The notes under the pieces: model-generated
Database searches by the model: none
Seen by the model: only the letters and a program-made list of their open reading frames with translations
What the model was told of the DNA's origin: nothing
Translations under genes and position numbers: made by a program
Part shown: positions 1 through 11,781 of the stretch, piece by piece
Layout of the letters: every line of letters starts with the position of its first letter
Numbering within the stretch: the first letter of the stretch is position 1
Assembly: GCA_021234155.1 (NCBI GenBank)
Contig: JAJEKV010000014.1
Coordinates: 4,917,563 to 4,981,562, forward strand
DNA from: Isoetes taiwanensis
Lineage: Eukaryota > Streptophyta > Lycopodiopsida > Isoetales > Isoetaceae
Reading direction: 5' to 3'
DNA: 64,000 bases

Positions 1-968
1 GTTTAGAGGAAATAGGAGGTTTGGAGCAGTCACCAGCATATCCTAGGGATATTCTAGCATATACCTAGGATATGCCAAAAACCCACATAAACAAGGGTTT
101 GCCCCCCTAGGGGCAACCCAAAAACAATCATGTTTATCCTTTTGCATTTATCCTTTTGCAACACAACATCTTTGTATAACACACTTGTCCTTGCATTCAT
201 GTATCTATCGAGCTATTTGTTTGTGTTTACACATAGTGATGATCGTAACACATAGGTTTCTGAGGATTAAAAAGACCATAGTCAGCCATAGCCATCAAAA
301 TGAGCCTTCAATAAGCATTGCATAGTACTTTAGGTCCATTCATAAAGCTTATCTGGCATTCAATCATCTCTTAATCACTACACCACTAAAAGCTATTTCA
401 TAATTCTACACATCAGATCTACGTAATTTTGACTGGAAACATCATTCAGACCAGTTTTACTATTAATAGCTCATGAAAATCATGGATAATAACATATTTC
501 ATGAAAATACCTCTATTTTATATGTGGCATCATGTTGAGTGTTGTAAAAGCAGCCGCAATCTCATTTGATTTGGAATCTAGCAACTAATAACACATGTAC
601 ATCTATAATTCATAATATAAGGCTCTAATTTTGGTCTGCATGTTTACATCTAGGGCAAAGAACGGTCTTAAGGCAAAGCCATTGATCTAGGATTTCCATC
701 GTCACTCTAGAATGCTAATATCAAAGAGGACATTTTTCTCAAGGAATAACATTAAAGTCTTTTGCCATTTTAGTGGATCTATATGCAAAAATTCTAGCAT
801 GATGTCCCCTGAATAGGCACTTCCTCTGAAAAATGGTGAAAATGTTGCTACTTGGATATATGACCTTAGGTATTTAGCAAACGCTATATGCATTATCATT
901 TCAATGATAAAACCAGATGCTTCACTGTACTGTGAAATGGCAGACTATCACTAAAAGGTCCAGAAGAA
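1..968. other. no gene recognised
   Basis: AT-rich sequence with stops in all frames. I see no coding similarity, tandem repeat or transposon end. It lies just downstream (in minus-strand terms) of a decayed receptor kinase, so part of it may be old 3' flank of that gene. Confidence 0.5.
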
Positions 969-2104
969 CTAATTATCTTGAAGCATCTTCACAATTGTAG
1001 CCATGTTAGGTCGATCATTTGCATTTGCACTGATGCACATTGCTGCAACTTGCTGCAACTTGAAGGACTGGCTCCATGCTCTGGATGAAGTGGCAACATT
1101 TAGAGTTAAGAATTTCGGGATATTTTCTCACTTATCAGCCTCGTAGCCTGCCAAAAGCTTCCTCATAAGTGCACTGTACGCATAAACCTAAAACCAAACA
1201 CAGAATTGGAATCACAGAAAGACATACCCATCCTACTATATTGAGACCCTTTTCAACAAAACACGGGTCTGTTGGTCTCCTTCCACTCAGTAGCTCTAGC
1301 AGAACAACTCCATAGCTATATACATCACTTTTTTCTGTTGCTCTTCCATGTTGCGTGTATTCTGTATCCTCTATGTTAGCATTGCAGTAGTTGAAATATA
1401 CAATCGAGTCAATAAATTATGATATGCCTGCAACAATGGTGGTCACATGAGATTCATTCTCCTCCAAATGTTCCAGCAACAATGGTGGTCACATGAGATT
1501 CATTCTCCTCCAATAACTTGGCTAGTCCAAAGTCTGACACCCTTGGCTCTAGATTCATGTCAAGGAGTATGTTGCTTGACTTAATGTCCCTATGTATGAT
1601 TCTCAGATTGCATTCATGATGTAAATAGGACAATCCTCTTGCAGTTCCAATAGCAATTTTAAGCCTAGCTGGCCAACCTAGTAATGCTTCCTGATTCCTG
1701 GAATCTGCTTAGCAACGGAGTATCTATTAAAAAATTTTACTTCAGGTACTATGAAGAACTATTGGGCAACATAATGTACAGCATTGTCTATTGCAGTTTA
1801 CAATATTTGTTTAGCTTTATTCATACACATAGCAAATGAAGCTATTTCTTTTTCATCCTTACCATGAAGGAGTTGATCCAAACTTCCACATGGTAGGTAG
1901 TCATAAATGAGTAACTTCGCAGAAGCTGAATTGCAATGCCCCCTTAGGTTGACCAGATTCCTATGCTTGTTACTACCTAAGACTTCAAGTTCTCTCTCAA
2001 ACAGTCTATTGGATACGGAACCGTTTTTCCCTATCTTTTTAACGGCAAATATGCTATTTTCATCCATTGCCAATTGTACAATGTGCCATCAATTGAAAAA
2101 TTAA
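969..2104 (-). pseudogene. FEI-like LRR receptor kinase, kinase-domain relic
   Basis: The minus strand holds most of a plant receptor-like kinase domain in broken pieces. About 2073-1830 encodes the N-lobe: the catalytic-lysine segment FAVKKI, then ERELEVLGS, LVNLRGHCNS and LIYDYLPCGSLD. This wording is typical of the FEI1/FEI2 leucine-rich-repeat kinases, which act at the plasma membrane in cell-wall signalling. About 1690-1510 carries [15 protein letters not shown], the catalytic loop [14 protein letters not shown] and the Mg-binding [10 protein letters not shown]. About 1360-1250 carries the C-lobe ([16 protein letters not shown]), and about 1030-969 the last helix (NDRPNMATIVKMLQDN) with a TAG stop. 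It is broken by a one-base deletion near 2082, a gap after the N-lobe and a 46-bp duplication at 1430-1513 inside the activation segment. No LRR ectodomain or signal peptide is upstream. The family call is from remembered motifs. Confidence 0.8.
1430..1513. repeat. 46-bp tandem duplication inside the kinase relic
   Basis: A 38-base block beginning GCAACAATGGTGGTCACATG occurs at 1430-1467 and again at 1476-1513, a period of 46 bp. On the minus strand it repeats the [10 protein letters not shown] part of the kinase activation segment and destroys the reading frame. Confidence 0.9.
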
Positions 2105-3637
2105 GCAGGCATGATCGCTTAAACAATAAATGTAGGAATAGAACTCCCAAACCTTGTGGCAAGCAGTTCCAACATGCATGCATCTACCCATTTCATATTA
2201 TGCCAGAAGAGATTCGTTAGAGAAGAGATATGAACGTTGGAGAGACTACCTGAAAAAGGAATGTGCCAGTCAACATGTTGCCTCTGTATTCAAAAACCCC
2301 TAGCATATATTAATTACACTTTGAACGATCATGAAAATAATACCAATGAGAACCTACATCTGAGAATGATATAAGATTAAATAGTTGCACAAAAACATAA
2401 ACTTTATGTGACACTTATAGTATTACTGCTCTGCTATACATATAAACAGATGAAAATATAAGAACCTTCTTTTTGAAATGCCATAGTTGTCCTAAAGTTC
2501 TAGTCAATTACCTGGCGGAAAATCGTGTCTAATAGCAATCTGGGAGAACGAAGTGGTTTCCAGCAGAGCTTAACATACAGAACTTGGAAAGGATGATAAT
2601 AATATACAAAACCTGTGATTTGGCTTGTGGCAGGCAAGAACATACCGCTACACCGAAATTTAAATGTAAACGCACTGTAATTTCTTATGGATCTTTTCAT
2701 ACTCCGGTGTTGTTGCAGCGCCACAGCTAGGAACTCCCATCTGGGCTTCTACTCTAGTCATGGCAATCATGACTCAGCCTTCATAACTTTTTTCTTCCCG
2801 GCCCCTTACCTTCTGAACAAAAAAACCCATGGTGTCTAATAAGGTGCTTGGGCAAGGCGTGGCCAGTCCCTGTCGATGGAAGGAAATTTTTTTGAACATA
2901 TATCTGATAGATGCCACCGAGCTGCATGAAGGCTGGCTTTGTGTGGCATCACACATGCTCTTTTTGCAAGCTGAGAGCAATGAATCCCCTATGATTTGGA
3001 CTAAGATGAGATAGAATGCTTCAAAGCATGTGAAAATCTAGGTTCATGACAGTTACGTAAAAAAGCAATGCATGATAAAACCATTTGGCATCTGTTGGCA
3101 ACCCTAAACACAACAAATAGGTACCACTTAGAATGCAATGCATGTAAAGAATTTACAACAGGCCAGAGTATGCTAGATGAACTTGCATTTGCTGACTTTA
3201 AAACACGATTTGATAATTATGAAAAGGTAGGCTTGCCAAAACCATATTATAACTACTCAAAATATTGATGATGGTATAAGATAGGCGGCCTGGATTTTCT
3301 ATTTTATGTAATTTTAGAAGTATATTACTAAGGAGTGTACTCTGCTGTAACTTGGCAATCTAGCTATTATATGTGTAGAAGATGAGTGATAAATTTAGAT
3401 AGCTCTTGAGTTTTAGATAAGGAGCTTAACTAATGTTTAGGTCTATGAGCCTGCTGATGAGGGTTCATATATCACGATGATTCACATGGTTAGTGAGCAG
3501 GGAGGGCAAATCCAAGTATGAGGATGTTATTGAATTTGATCTAAGATGAGACTCATGCCATGGTATTTATGCTGCTATGATGTGCTCTTCAGGTGAACAA
3601 CATGAGTGGATATTTACCTGGTGATTCAAGAAATTTC
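2105..3637. other. no gene recognised
   Basis: Intergenic AT-rich DNA. A 66-codon open stretch at 3068-3268 (+) has a Cys pair (ECNACKEF) but no recognisable domain and no homologue I can name. The tail next to 3638 is presumably the 3' flank of the H2A gene. Confidence 0.4.
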
Positions 3638-4021
3638 TCAGGCCTTGCTCTTTTTCTCTACCTTCTCAGAGACTTTTTTCTGAGCAGCAGCACTCTTCTT
3701 TGAAAGCAAAACCTGGTGAATGTTGGGGATCACACCTCCGTATCCAATAGTTACTTTAGACAGAAGCTTTCCGAGCTCATCGTCATTTCTCACTGCAAGC
3801 TGGATATGGCGAGGGATGATTCTGTTCTTCTTATTATCTCGAGCTGCATTTCCGGCCAGCTCCAAAACCTGAACAAAATCAAGCCTAACTTAAATCCCGA
3901 AACCTAAAAACAGAGATTTTGAAGCAGAAAAATAAAGGGTGCTAACCTCAGCTGCCAAATATTCAAGAACAGCAGCTAAGTAAACAGGGGCGCCAAAGCC
4001 AACGCGTTTGGCATATCTGCC
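3638..4021 (-). CDS. histone H2A, two 3' exons, first exon not found
   Basis: Two minus-strand exons read as histone H2A, a core nucleosome protein. Exon 4021-3947 gives [19 protein letters not shown] and continues to EYLAAE. Intron 3946-3869 has GT..AG ends. Exon 3868-3638 continues [18 protein letters not shown], then [18 protein letters not shown], with the acidic-patch residues in place, and ends in a lysine-rich tail (EKVEKKSKA) and a stop. The tail lacks SQEF (H2A.X) and SPKK (H2A.W), so it looks like a canonical-type H2A. An AG acceptor sits directly before the first exon shown, so the N-terminal exon (about 30-40 residues) should lie upstream. I could not find it up to about 6.5 kb. 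Either the first intron is long or the gene is 5'-truncated. The coding part seen has no stop or frameshift. Confidence 0.82.
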
Positions 4022-4029
4022 CTGCTAAC

Positions 4030-4900
4030 CCAAAAAATTATGTTATTTCTTTTACCCTCGTCAGAGCCTTGGATGCCTTGTTTTTTTTTTATATTCAAAA
4101 AGCTCCCAAGATGCCATAGATGCACAATTCATATTCCGATGAAAAGAGATAGAAGTTCGTTTACCTCCCTCTGCAACTTGTCCTCCCTCCATGCAGACCC
4201 ATCGATCCCAAGTCTACCAAAAATATTCGGAGCTCGAATTATCCTGCACATGGCATTATCCCGACGGATTTTGATCCAACATGCTAGCTATGGTAATCAA
4301 AAGAGCAAGAAGATGCACCAACCGTGGAGGCAAGCCAGCCGGATCAGATTGTGTAAAGCCCCAAAACCCTGATCAGATTGCCACGGAACTCTAAACCCCA
4401 AAAACCCTGAATAAAAGGGACAAATCGATCTGCTCGGGGTTAGGGAAAATGGAACTCATACCAATTTTTTTTCCTGATTTGTGGATATCGTTTTTTTTTT
4501 CCGGCGGCCGAAAACCCACAAAATCTTAGAAAATCAATTAAAAAAAAAATTCCAAAAACATTTTCCTCCAGATCGGAAAATCCCAAATTAACAAGATTGA
4601 TTGATAATTGTATTACGGTTGGATGATGTTATTAATTTGTCTTCGGTTGTTGGACCTTCAAAATATATCATGTCGGTGATTTAATCGTTCTTGGAGCATG
4701 GGATCATACTTATTATTGTCAATGTAGCTTGTTGTTAATGTTTTCATTTAATTAAAGGAATTATGATTTATCATATCTCTAATCTGGTTGGCTTAGTAAA
4801 GTACAATTATGCATGCATGCATGTTCTTTGAATGCATCATGGTGTGGTTGGTTACCCACTATTATGGCATTATGGTTTGCTACATAACTTGGTTGACATT
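4030..4900. other. no gene recognised
   Basis: Low-complexity A and T runs near 4480-4560 and plain AT-rich sequence. The missing H2A first exon was looked for here on the minus strand and not seen. Confidence 0.4.
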
Positions 4901-5968
4901 GAGAATCCCTTGTTGGAATATGCTATGATATATTTTTATGCAAAGTGCTATAATAGTATTGGAATGCTCTGTGATATAATCCTCTAGGGCTGGAGTCTAG
5001 CTGCGATGGTCTAGACTCGCAGTTATTGCACAGTGATATGTGAATAGTTTATTTGGAACATCGGGCGTTGGTACCTTAGGGTACAATGTCTTACACAGTT
5101 AAGTGGTCCTCCAATGCTGGAAGCAGCGTGGATGGGTGTGTACACACGTGGTTTATCCACCATGTCACTGGCCTGATCAGCCGAGTTGACCATGCTCAGA
5201 CCCAGAGGAATATTGGTTGTTGTCTATGTTGCCATGGTTGCTAAGTCATTAATATGTTAATTGAGACGTCTTGTATTGAATTGCAATGGTTGTAGTATGT
5301 AGTAGATATTCATGGGTAAATTGTGCATTGTGGGACATGCTTGTATGGAGTACTAACTTGAGTTTCAGGGGCGAGGCTACGGTAAGGTTAAGTTATTGTT
5401 TCTGGATGGATGCATTATGTTGTTGATGCTTAGGCATGTCCTAGAACCTCTATCCCCAATTAGTCCTTGTAACTAACCATGTTGTTGATGGTGTAAGCAG
5501 ACGTGCAAGAGGCTCCATAGTGTAGCCAAGCTTTAGGAAGGCGAGAGTAGGAATTGGATAGCAAATAAATAAACTTGTTGATTATTATAAGAACTGGCTT
5601 GAAGCTATAATTCTTAAGTTCATGGATGTAGCGTGAGAATATTATTATTTTTTGAAGAGCTGTGTCATCAATATATTAAAAGAATGGTAATGTTACAAAG
5701 CAAGTGAGGAGGAAGTAGAACTGCCCCAAAGAGACAGCGATACCTCGACACTCCACAACAAACTCACAGAAAAACTGTAACCCTACTGCTGTACAAACCG
5801 ACCATCACCATCTACAACACCCAAGAAGTCCCGTCAAATTCTTTACCCAAGTGTTATTGTTGTGGATGCATGAGTTAATTTCTTAAGTTTTTAGGCTTAA
5901 GTAGATCCAATGGTCAAGATTGATGGGATCTCCAGTTACCATAAAGGTTAACTGGACAGGCCATCACA
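4900..5968 (+). mobile_element. LTR-retrotransposon LTR, 3' end clear, 5' edge uncertain
   Basis: The segment ends ..CCATCACA at 5968, two bases before a tRNA-Met-type primer-binding site, which is how a 5' LTR ends. The left edge is not resolved; a TGTTGGAATATG at about 4913 is one candidate. No gag or pol follows in frame, so this is a truncated or decayed element. A reversed LINE 3' end seems to be inserted at about 5640-5835. Confidence 0.5.
5640..5835 (-). mobile_element. probable 5'-truncated LINE 3' end
   Basis: Read on the minus strand the segment ends TTCTTTTAATATATTGATGA, then CACAGCTCTTC and an A-run. This resembles the 3' UTR and poly(A) of plant L1-type LINEs. No coding part is left. 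The call rests on the tail's look only. Confidence 0.35.
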
Positions 5969-5970
5969 GT

Positions 5971-5986
5971 TGGTATCAGAGCATAG
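5971..5986 (+). promoter_or_regulatory. retrotransposon primer-binding site (tRNA-iMet)
   Basis: TGGTATCAGAGCATAG matches the complement of the 3' end of plant initiator tRNA-Met over its first 12 bases. It starts two bases after an LTR-like CA end, the expected position for reverse-transcription priming. Confidence 0.75.
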
Positions 5987-6639
5987 TTGGATCCGTGGAT
6001 GTATGATAGCGAAGTCTAGATTCAAGTTGAGGTTGTTGGATTATCCTAATAGTATTCAGTTGAATATATGTGGAGATGATGGCCTCAGAGGAGGCGTGAC
6101 AAATTGTTTTATGAAGGTATGTGAAGTTGATTACATGGTATTTCTATAATCTTGGTTGATTTTCTATCCTGCAAAGCAAATAAACTAGAAAAATGTACTC
6201 TATCAAGAGGCTTTGATTTAGGGTTGCCAATGTGCACATAGCATGGAAGTGACGCTTGAGGGAGATTAAGGTACAGGTATTGCGTTTCACTTCGGTAACC
6301 ACTTCTTATAGTGTAGATGTGATCTCGTAGTAGTATACTCTGGTGGCAAGAAAATTTGGAATAAGCAGTTCATGACATATAATGCCTATGATATTCAGGG
6401 AAGGTTCATCTCACCATATCGGATAAATAAGATTCTTGATGTGATGTTAGGTGCGTCCTTTTGAAGCTAAATTTGAGAAAACCAGGCAGCATCCATATAT
6501 TGGTACACTTATATACCTCCATCCCGCCCTACCAATTATCGCACAATTATGATCAACCTCCTTCTTGACAATTGTTTGTCGAAATTCTTGAGCACTTCAC
6601 CATTGACCATATTTTCACATTGATACCCTCCTAAAGGAC

Positions 6640-6790
6640 AGTAGAAATAAATAAGAGAATTTCTATTGCTGCTATGGATTTTGCGAAGGTTTTCGACACA
6701 GCTCCTAGGGAGAAGCTATGGCGGAAATTGTTGCAATTAAGCATCTCTCAGGACCTGCAAATGCAGTAAACAGATTGTATGAAATAGGTT
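6640..6790 (+). pseudogene. LINE reverse-transcriptase fragment
   Basis: The plus strand at about 6668-6750 reads AAMDFAKVFDTAPREKLWRK. This is the RT motif around the first catalytic aspartate of non-LTR retrotransposons (consensus-like 'DF.KAFDT.PR..LW'). It then hits a stop; NAVNRLYE continues in another frame. Only about 45 residues survive. Confidence 0.65.
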
Positions 6791-7599
6791 TTTTTTTTTA
6801 TTATTATTATTATTAAATGATTTTTAAGTTAGCCACATGTTGGCTTTCAAGTTAGCTACATCTTGGCTCCAAGTTGGCTACTTACTGATTTCTTAAATTT
6901 GAAAGTCTAATGTTAATACCATCACTAAGTGAATGCATAGCATGATGGCTTGGCCAAACCTACTCATAGCATGTGGTATAGGACCACAGGAACATGTACC
7001 TTGGCTTGGCCAAACTCAGAAATACACTATGAATAGTAGTGATCCATACTGCATTGACCAGTGCACTTGAGCAAACCTAGGTGCTTGGAACCTAGGACTT
7101 CTAAATAGTACCTAGGACTTCTTCAAGCAATGGTATTTAACTCCATCTAGCATCATTTATCATTGGATATTAAATTTGAGGTTAAATGCAATATTTTGCA
7201 AGATGGCTTTCTATTTCTCATGATAATATCAAGTCTTGAGTCTCATAGTATTCCAGATTATGCAGGTAAGTAACTGGAGAGCCTAGATTGTTCACATATA
7301 TTATGAAATTCTAATATATAGAAAGTCTAAAATAATGAGATGTTTGGGAAGTATTTTGAAAACCCTAAACGTGCATCGCTTCGCATCATTCTCGGCGGCC
7401 GCCAGACAAGCGCCTGAGGTTCTGTTCTTGATTTCTTTTGCCTGATCAGTATGGAATGCCCAATTTCGGCCCATTCTTTGAAGATTCGTGACTCTTGCAT
7501 GTTCTTATATGCTCTAAGAAAAGGACATAGCCAATTTCGGCCCTTGCTTGAAAGTTTTTGTGGAAAACCTAACATGGTTTATTCGAATCTGTGAAGCAT
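6791..7599. other. no gene recognised
   Basis: A short TTA/ATT run at about 6788-6817, followed by AT-rich sequence with no recognisable coding or repeat structure. Confidence 0.4.
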
Positions 7600-7815
7600 A
7601 GACATGCAATCCAGTTCTGCAATCCAGGTTTGCAAATGCTGAAATACTTTGCATTATCTACCTTTATTTCATTTAGACTATGATGCCACAGGCTTTACTG
7701 AGATAGTTTATAAGCATATCTGTTTAAATGTCTCCTTCTCTACAGATACTTTTGTGTATGAGATTTATTGTAAAAAGCTGTTGATTCCTTCTTATATTTG
7801 CCTCTATTACTAACG

Positions 7816-7883
7816 GAGGACAAAAGTGCTACATTGGGTGAAGGGCTATACGCCGAAAAAACCCAATGTACCTTTTGGCCCTC
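7816..7883 (+). ncRNA. conserved hairpin, member A
   Basis: Stems from outside in: GAGG/CCTC (7816-7819 with 7880-7883), CAAAAG/CTTTTG (7821-7826 with 7872-7877), TACATTGGGT/ACCCAATGTA (7830-7839 with 7861-7870, perfect 10 bp), GGC/GCC (7844-7846 with 7852-7854) with loop TATAC. The same architecture with different stem sequences occurs in members B and C, so pairing rather than sequence is conserved. Transcription is not shown by the sequence. Confidence 0.5.
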
Positions 7884-8441
7884 ACAGATTTACCATTTTC
7901 ATGCTAAATTTGTGTTGATTGGCTGCAGGTACGGGTTTTTTCCTCTCAATGTGGCGTCTTTTGTCTTGTGAAGCTTATTGTAGCTGGCAATGGTGATGGA
8001 ATCAAGTTAAAGATTACACAAATGGTGTTGTCCTTAAGTTACAGGGATATTACTCTGCCTTTTTTAATTTACAGCTGGATCTATTACTTGGATAGGCAAA
8101 TGCTTGAATCCATTTATTTTTTCTATTTAAGTTGAAGCATTATGGTCATTTTGCACTAAATATAAATATGATAAACAGATGATTCGATAACATTTGGTTG
8201 GTTAAATTATGAATTAGCCTGGCTATAATGGCAAAGGCCGTTATGGCATCAGAGGAATATCAGTCCCAAATTTATTACATTGGGTTGGAATTCTTAGTTC
8301 AAAAAAGAGTCGTATTTATTTGCTGTTTAAGGCTTATAATACTAGGCTGGTTTTATATGCCTTGATAAGTGCCTGAGACTATGGATGTGGAGTACCATCC
8401 TGGATTAGCCTAGTCCATGTATGGATGGATAATACTACCAA

Positions 8442-8514
8442 GGGATTGACCGAGGTAGATGATTGTGCTAGTATAGGCTAGTGCTGTCTTTTTTTTTTTT
8501 TTTTTTTTTTTTTT
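8442..8514 (+). terminator. shared right terminus of repeat family, member A
   Basis: GGGATTGAC, then a small hairpin with CTAG stems (8468-8471 and 8478-8481), then 26 T. The hairpin-plus-T-run layout resembles a Pol III-type or SINE-like T-tailed end; no other evidence of function. Confidence 0.4.
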
Positions 8515-9018
8515 ATTGTGATTAAATGATATTCCAAGATGGATACATGCATGTGCATTCAGGTACGTGGTGGAGCATGTGCCATATTTTCAAAACTTGT
8601 TGTGCACATTTTCAAAACTTGTTGTGCACGTTTGGCTCCAAAATGATATTCTTTTCTTATTTCTCTTATGTTTGGGATAAGAGATTATGGCTGATATTTT
8701 ATGGCTGATAATGGAGGTAGTTATCACCATTGTGGCATCCTTTCTTCTCTTCAACGGCAAACAAGGAGAGCGCCTTCTTGCCGCTTCATTTCATAAGCAC
8801 TAGGATCAGGATGGCACAAAACTTGCCGATGGCATAGCAAAAGCTGCAGCTTTAGCATGATGAGGCGCTATGAATCGATATAAACCAACCCTTTTTTTTG
8901 GACAAAGTCCACATCAAGAACACTTCTCAGGTGTGGCCTTTTGTTCCCTAAATCATCTTGTTATGTGGCTACAGATCTTAAGAAAAAACTTTTGGATCAC
9001 AAACTTTCATTTGAAAGC
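8515..9018. other. no gene recognised
   Basis: Spacer between repeat members A and B. It has a short direct repeat (TTTTCAAAACTTGTTGTGCA twice, about 8587-8630). Open frames here have no recognisable product. Confidence 0.4.
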
Positions 9019-10353
9019 GGTCCTCGATTTAGTTTTATTCAATCTTAATTTTCATGTTATACATGACATAGTGGTCATGCAGACTTAAGCATCAACGTCC
9101 TCTAGCATTTTTTGCATAAAAGGGCATACAAGGAAAAGTATTCTTGCTGTAACATTATGTCAGTTATTTGCATGATTAAAGCAAGACTATGTTCTGTTAC
9201 TCCATGATGACATGTTGAAGGAGGCTCTGAAGATCTGAATTGGCTATGCTACTATTTCTTATGTTCAAAGATATCATATAATGTTTGAATCTTGCATCGA
9301 TCTGGCTGATACATTGCGTTATTTGCTCAACGATGTCTACTAGGTAATCATAAAATAAAAACGGGCTTTGTTTCAGGATAAGGTAGCTCAAATGAAACAG
9401 AGTTTAATTGAGGGCATTTTACTCTGATTCTTACATGCCTATTATTGCATGATTTTTGAAATGCATAGGTCTTCATTCTAGATTGTTTCAATCTTAATGT
9501 TCATATTATCCAGGGCATAGTGGGCACGCTGACTTAAGTGCCAATGTCCTTTAGCATTTTATGCATAAAAGGCCATACAAGGAAATTTATTCTTACTGTC
9601 ACCATAGTCTATCATGGTCTATAGTCTATCATGGTCTATGTAATATTTTCTTTAGAAACCTATGCCTAAGGGATAATAGACTAAAGGAACAAGAGTACCA
9701 ATTTTGAATGCAAGTTCAATTTTTTGGATTGATAAGACAGTGGAGGGATTGACTGAAGCTGATGCTGACCTAGGGAACTAGGTTAGGCCGGGTTTTTTTT
9801 AGACACTTCAATTCTCTGGTTTAACTGGAGTTGCTAGTGTCCTTTAGTCTCAAATCCTATCTTTATGCATTCTATTTCTTCATTAATATAACGATCTTGA
9901 TCATTCTGGGGATCTCCTTGAGGAAAACAAAAGTCATCATGTACTTCCCACATGGAACAAAGAACCCACTGACTAGACATGCTATGAGCAAGATGGAGTG
10001 TCTTTTGATATTCAGGCGCAAAATGACAGCTTTTGTAAAAGGTATTGCTGTTCCTTACATTAATAACTAAGATATAGTTGTCCTCTTGGATAGTGTTATT
10101 GACTTTGCTCTGATTCTAATATCTCATGAAAGAAAATAATGGTGCTCTGACACCTATTTTGCCATTCGGCTTTTAAACATCCAAATGCCATGCTTATGGC
10201 TATTATTCTAAAAGAATCAATGCCCTTTAAGGCACTTGATTTGGTACATACAAAAAGTTCACATGTGTCAATTCTACACTCCACAAGAAATTTAAGGTAT
10301 CTATTCTGGTCTGAGTTCTTTTCTCAAAGGGCAGTTTTTATAGGGATGGGTTT

Positions 10354-10377
10354 GACCTCTACTGTATAGTAGGGGTC
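10354..10377 (+). ncRNA. 10-bp hairpin in array B unit 1
   Basis: GACCTCTACT pairs with AGTAGGGGTC around a GTAT loop. In unit 2 (13443-13466) the T is C, giving a perfect stem; in unit 1 it is a G-T wobble. Array C has a comparable GGACCCC/GGGGTCC stem near 42515. A CCTAC/GTAGG hairpin plus T-run follows at about 10423-10448. Confidence 0.4.
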
Positions 10378-11706
10378 AGCCCTCCCTACGTATACAGTTT
10401 TATGATCTGAGGTCAACCCCTCCCTACGGGTGGAGGTAGGCTTTTTTTAATTGAGCACTTTAAACTACTTTGTTTCTATATCAGGACTATTCATCAGCAT
10501 TAGTCTTTTATAACCATTACATTATGATGGATTATTACCTATACATGGTAATGTCCAGATCTATAGCCTGAGGTCTCTAATCCGAGATGACCATACACAC
10601 TAGCCAAGGCTTAAATGCTTTAATAAATAAACCATGTAATATGTGTATAAGCATGTGGAGAGGGTTTTTTTAAGAACTTCACTCTACTATGTTGGAAATG
10701 GGCAACTCTAACTAGTAGATGCTCATGCACTCTATCTGCTTAAAAGCTAACCACTGGTTGCAGTTATTCCTAACAGAGTAAACGATGGTAATGACCATCC
10801 TATGAGCATTAGGATTTACCAGTCTCGGAATATCCTGAAAATATACTTACTCTTATTAATGTTCATATATAATGCAAAGAGTTGGTTAAACAATATCTTT
10901 GAGCTCTCGAAAATCTACAGTACAGATACGCAAGGCAGCTACCTTGACCTTAGAGCAAATAAAGACTGCATGATGAAAATGACATTCTGGGAGCTTTTTT
11001 TTGAGCTGAGTAGGCGACACACTTCCGTCTTACACCGGGTACAGTTAACCTTATCTTTGTCATGATTTTATGCACTAGTTCACAGGAATTTTTTCTACTT
11101 GAGCATTTCTGAATAAACACAGCTGTTATTACTTCGTGAGACCTAATCAAAGATTCCGTCCATGCCATTAGGGTTACATTCCGTTTAAAAGCTCATAGAG
11201 CAAAGGATTCAGAAGTGTCTCGTATGGCTCTTCTATTAAGCTCCCATCTTGATGAAATATACCTGATAAAAAGGCCTCTGCAAGCTGTGTTCTTGACCTC
11301 TGGCTATAGATTCAGACGATCTCCTCCTAGTTTTGATGAAGCCGCTTTAAGCAAAATGTTTTGCAAGAAGAGCTCTTGTGCTGTATGAGCCAGTTCTAAA
11401 GAAGCTGCCACTGGTATCCCTTTCTATGAAACGCAACTACAAGAGGAGAAACACTATGAACACGAAGACAATAAGGTATTTCACTTGAACTATAATACTT
11501 TTGATGAAGTTTCAGATAATAGATTGCTGCAGGCTACTTAAAGCATTGCTGTGCAATGGAAAAATTCTTGTTGAAACCCATAAACATAAACTACGAGTTA
11601 TGTCTCCAGGTTTTTTCCTTGATTAAATATCATTGTTGTGATGCAAAATTTACTACAATCGATCTTTATTAGTTCTCTCCTCTCTATTTACCCCTTGTTT
11701 TCGACA

Positions 11707-11781
11707 TGCATGGCAAAAGGCTACAAGGGCTGAACGGTGATAAACCGAGAGGCTTCATTGTACCTTTTGGCCCTTCATGCA
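11707..11781 (+). ncRNA. conserved hairpin, array B unit 1
   Basis: Stems: TGCATG/CATGCA (11707-11712 with 11776-11781), CAAAAGG/CCTTTTG (11714-11720 with 11763-11769), TACAA/TTGTA (11722-11726 with 11758-11762) and CGGT/ACCG (11735-11738 with 11744-11747) around loop GATAA. It corresponds position by position to the hairpins of members A and C although stem sequences differ. Confidence 0.5.

Larger units (their letters stand above)
7600..8514 (+). mobile_element. repeat family member A, single copy; left edge unknown
   Basis: This copy is clearly related to the tandem arrays at 9019-16004 and 39192-45091. It contains the shared hairpin core (7816-7883), the block GTACCTTTTGGCCCTCA, then TTACCA, TGCTAA and TTGGCTGCAGGTAC (about 7868-7932). 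At its right end it has the conserved AGGGATTGACCGAGGTAGAT with a CTAG-stem hairpin and a run of 26 T (8489-8514). No open reading frame of note. The right edge is set by the T-run, where members B and C also end. Element class unknown. Confidence 0.6.
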
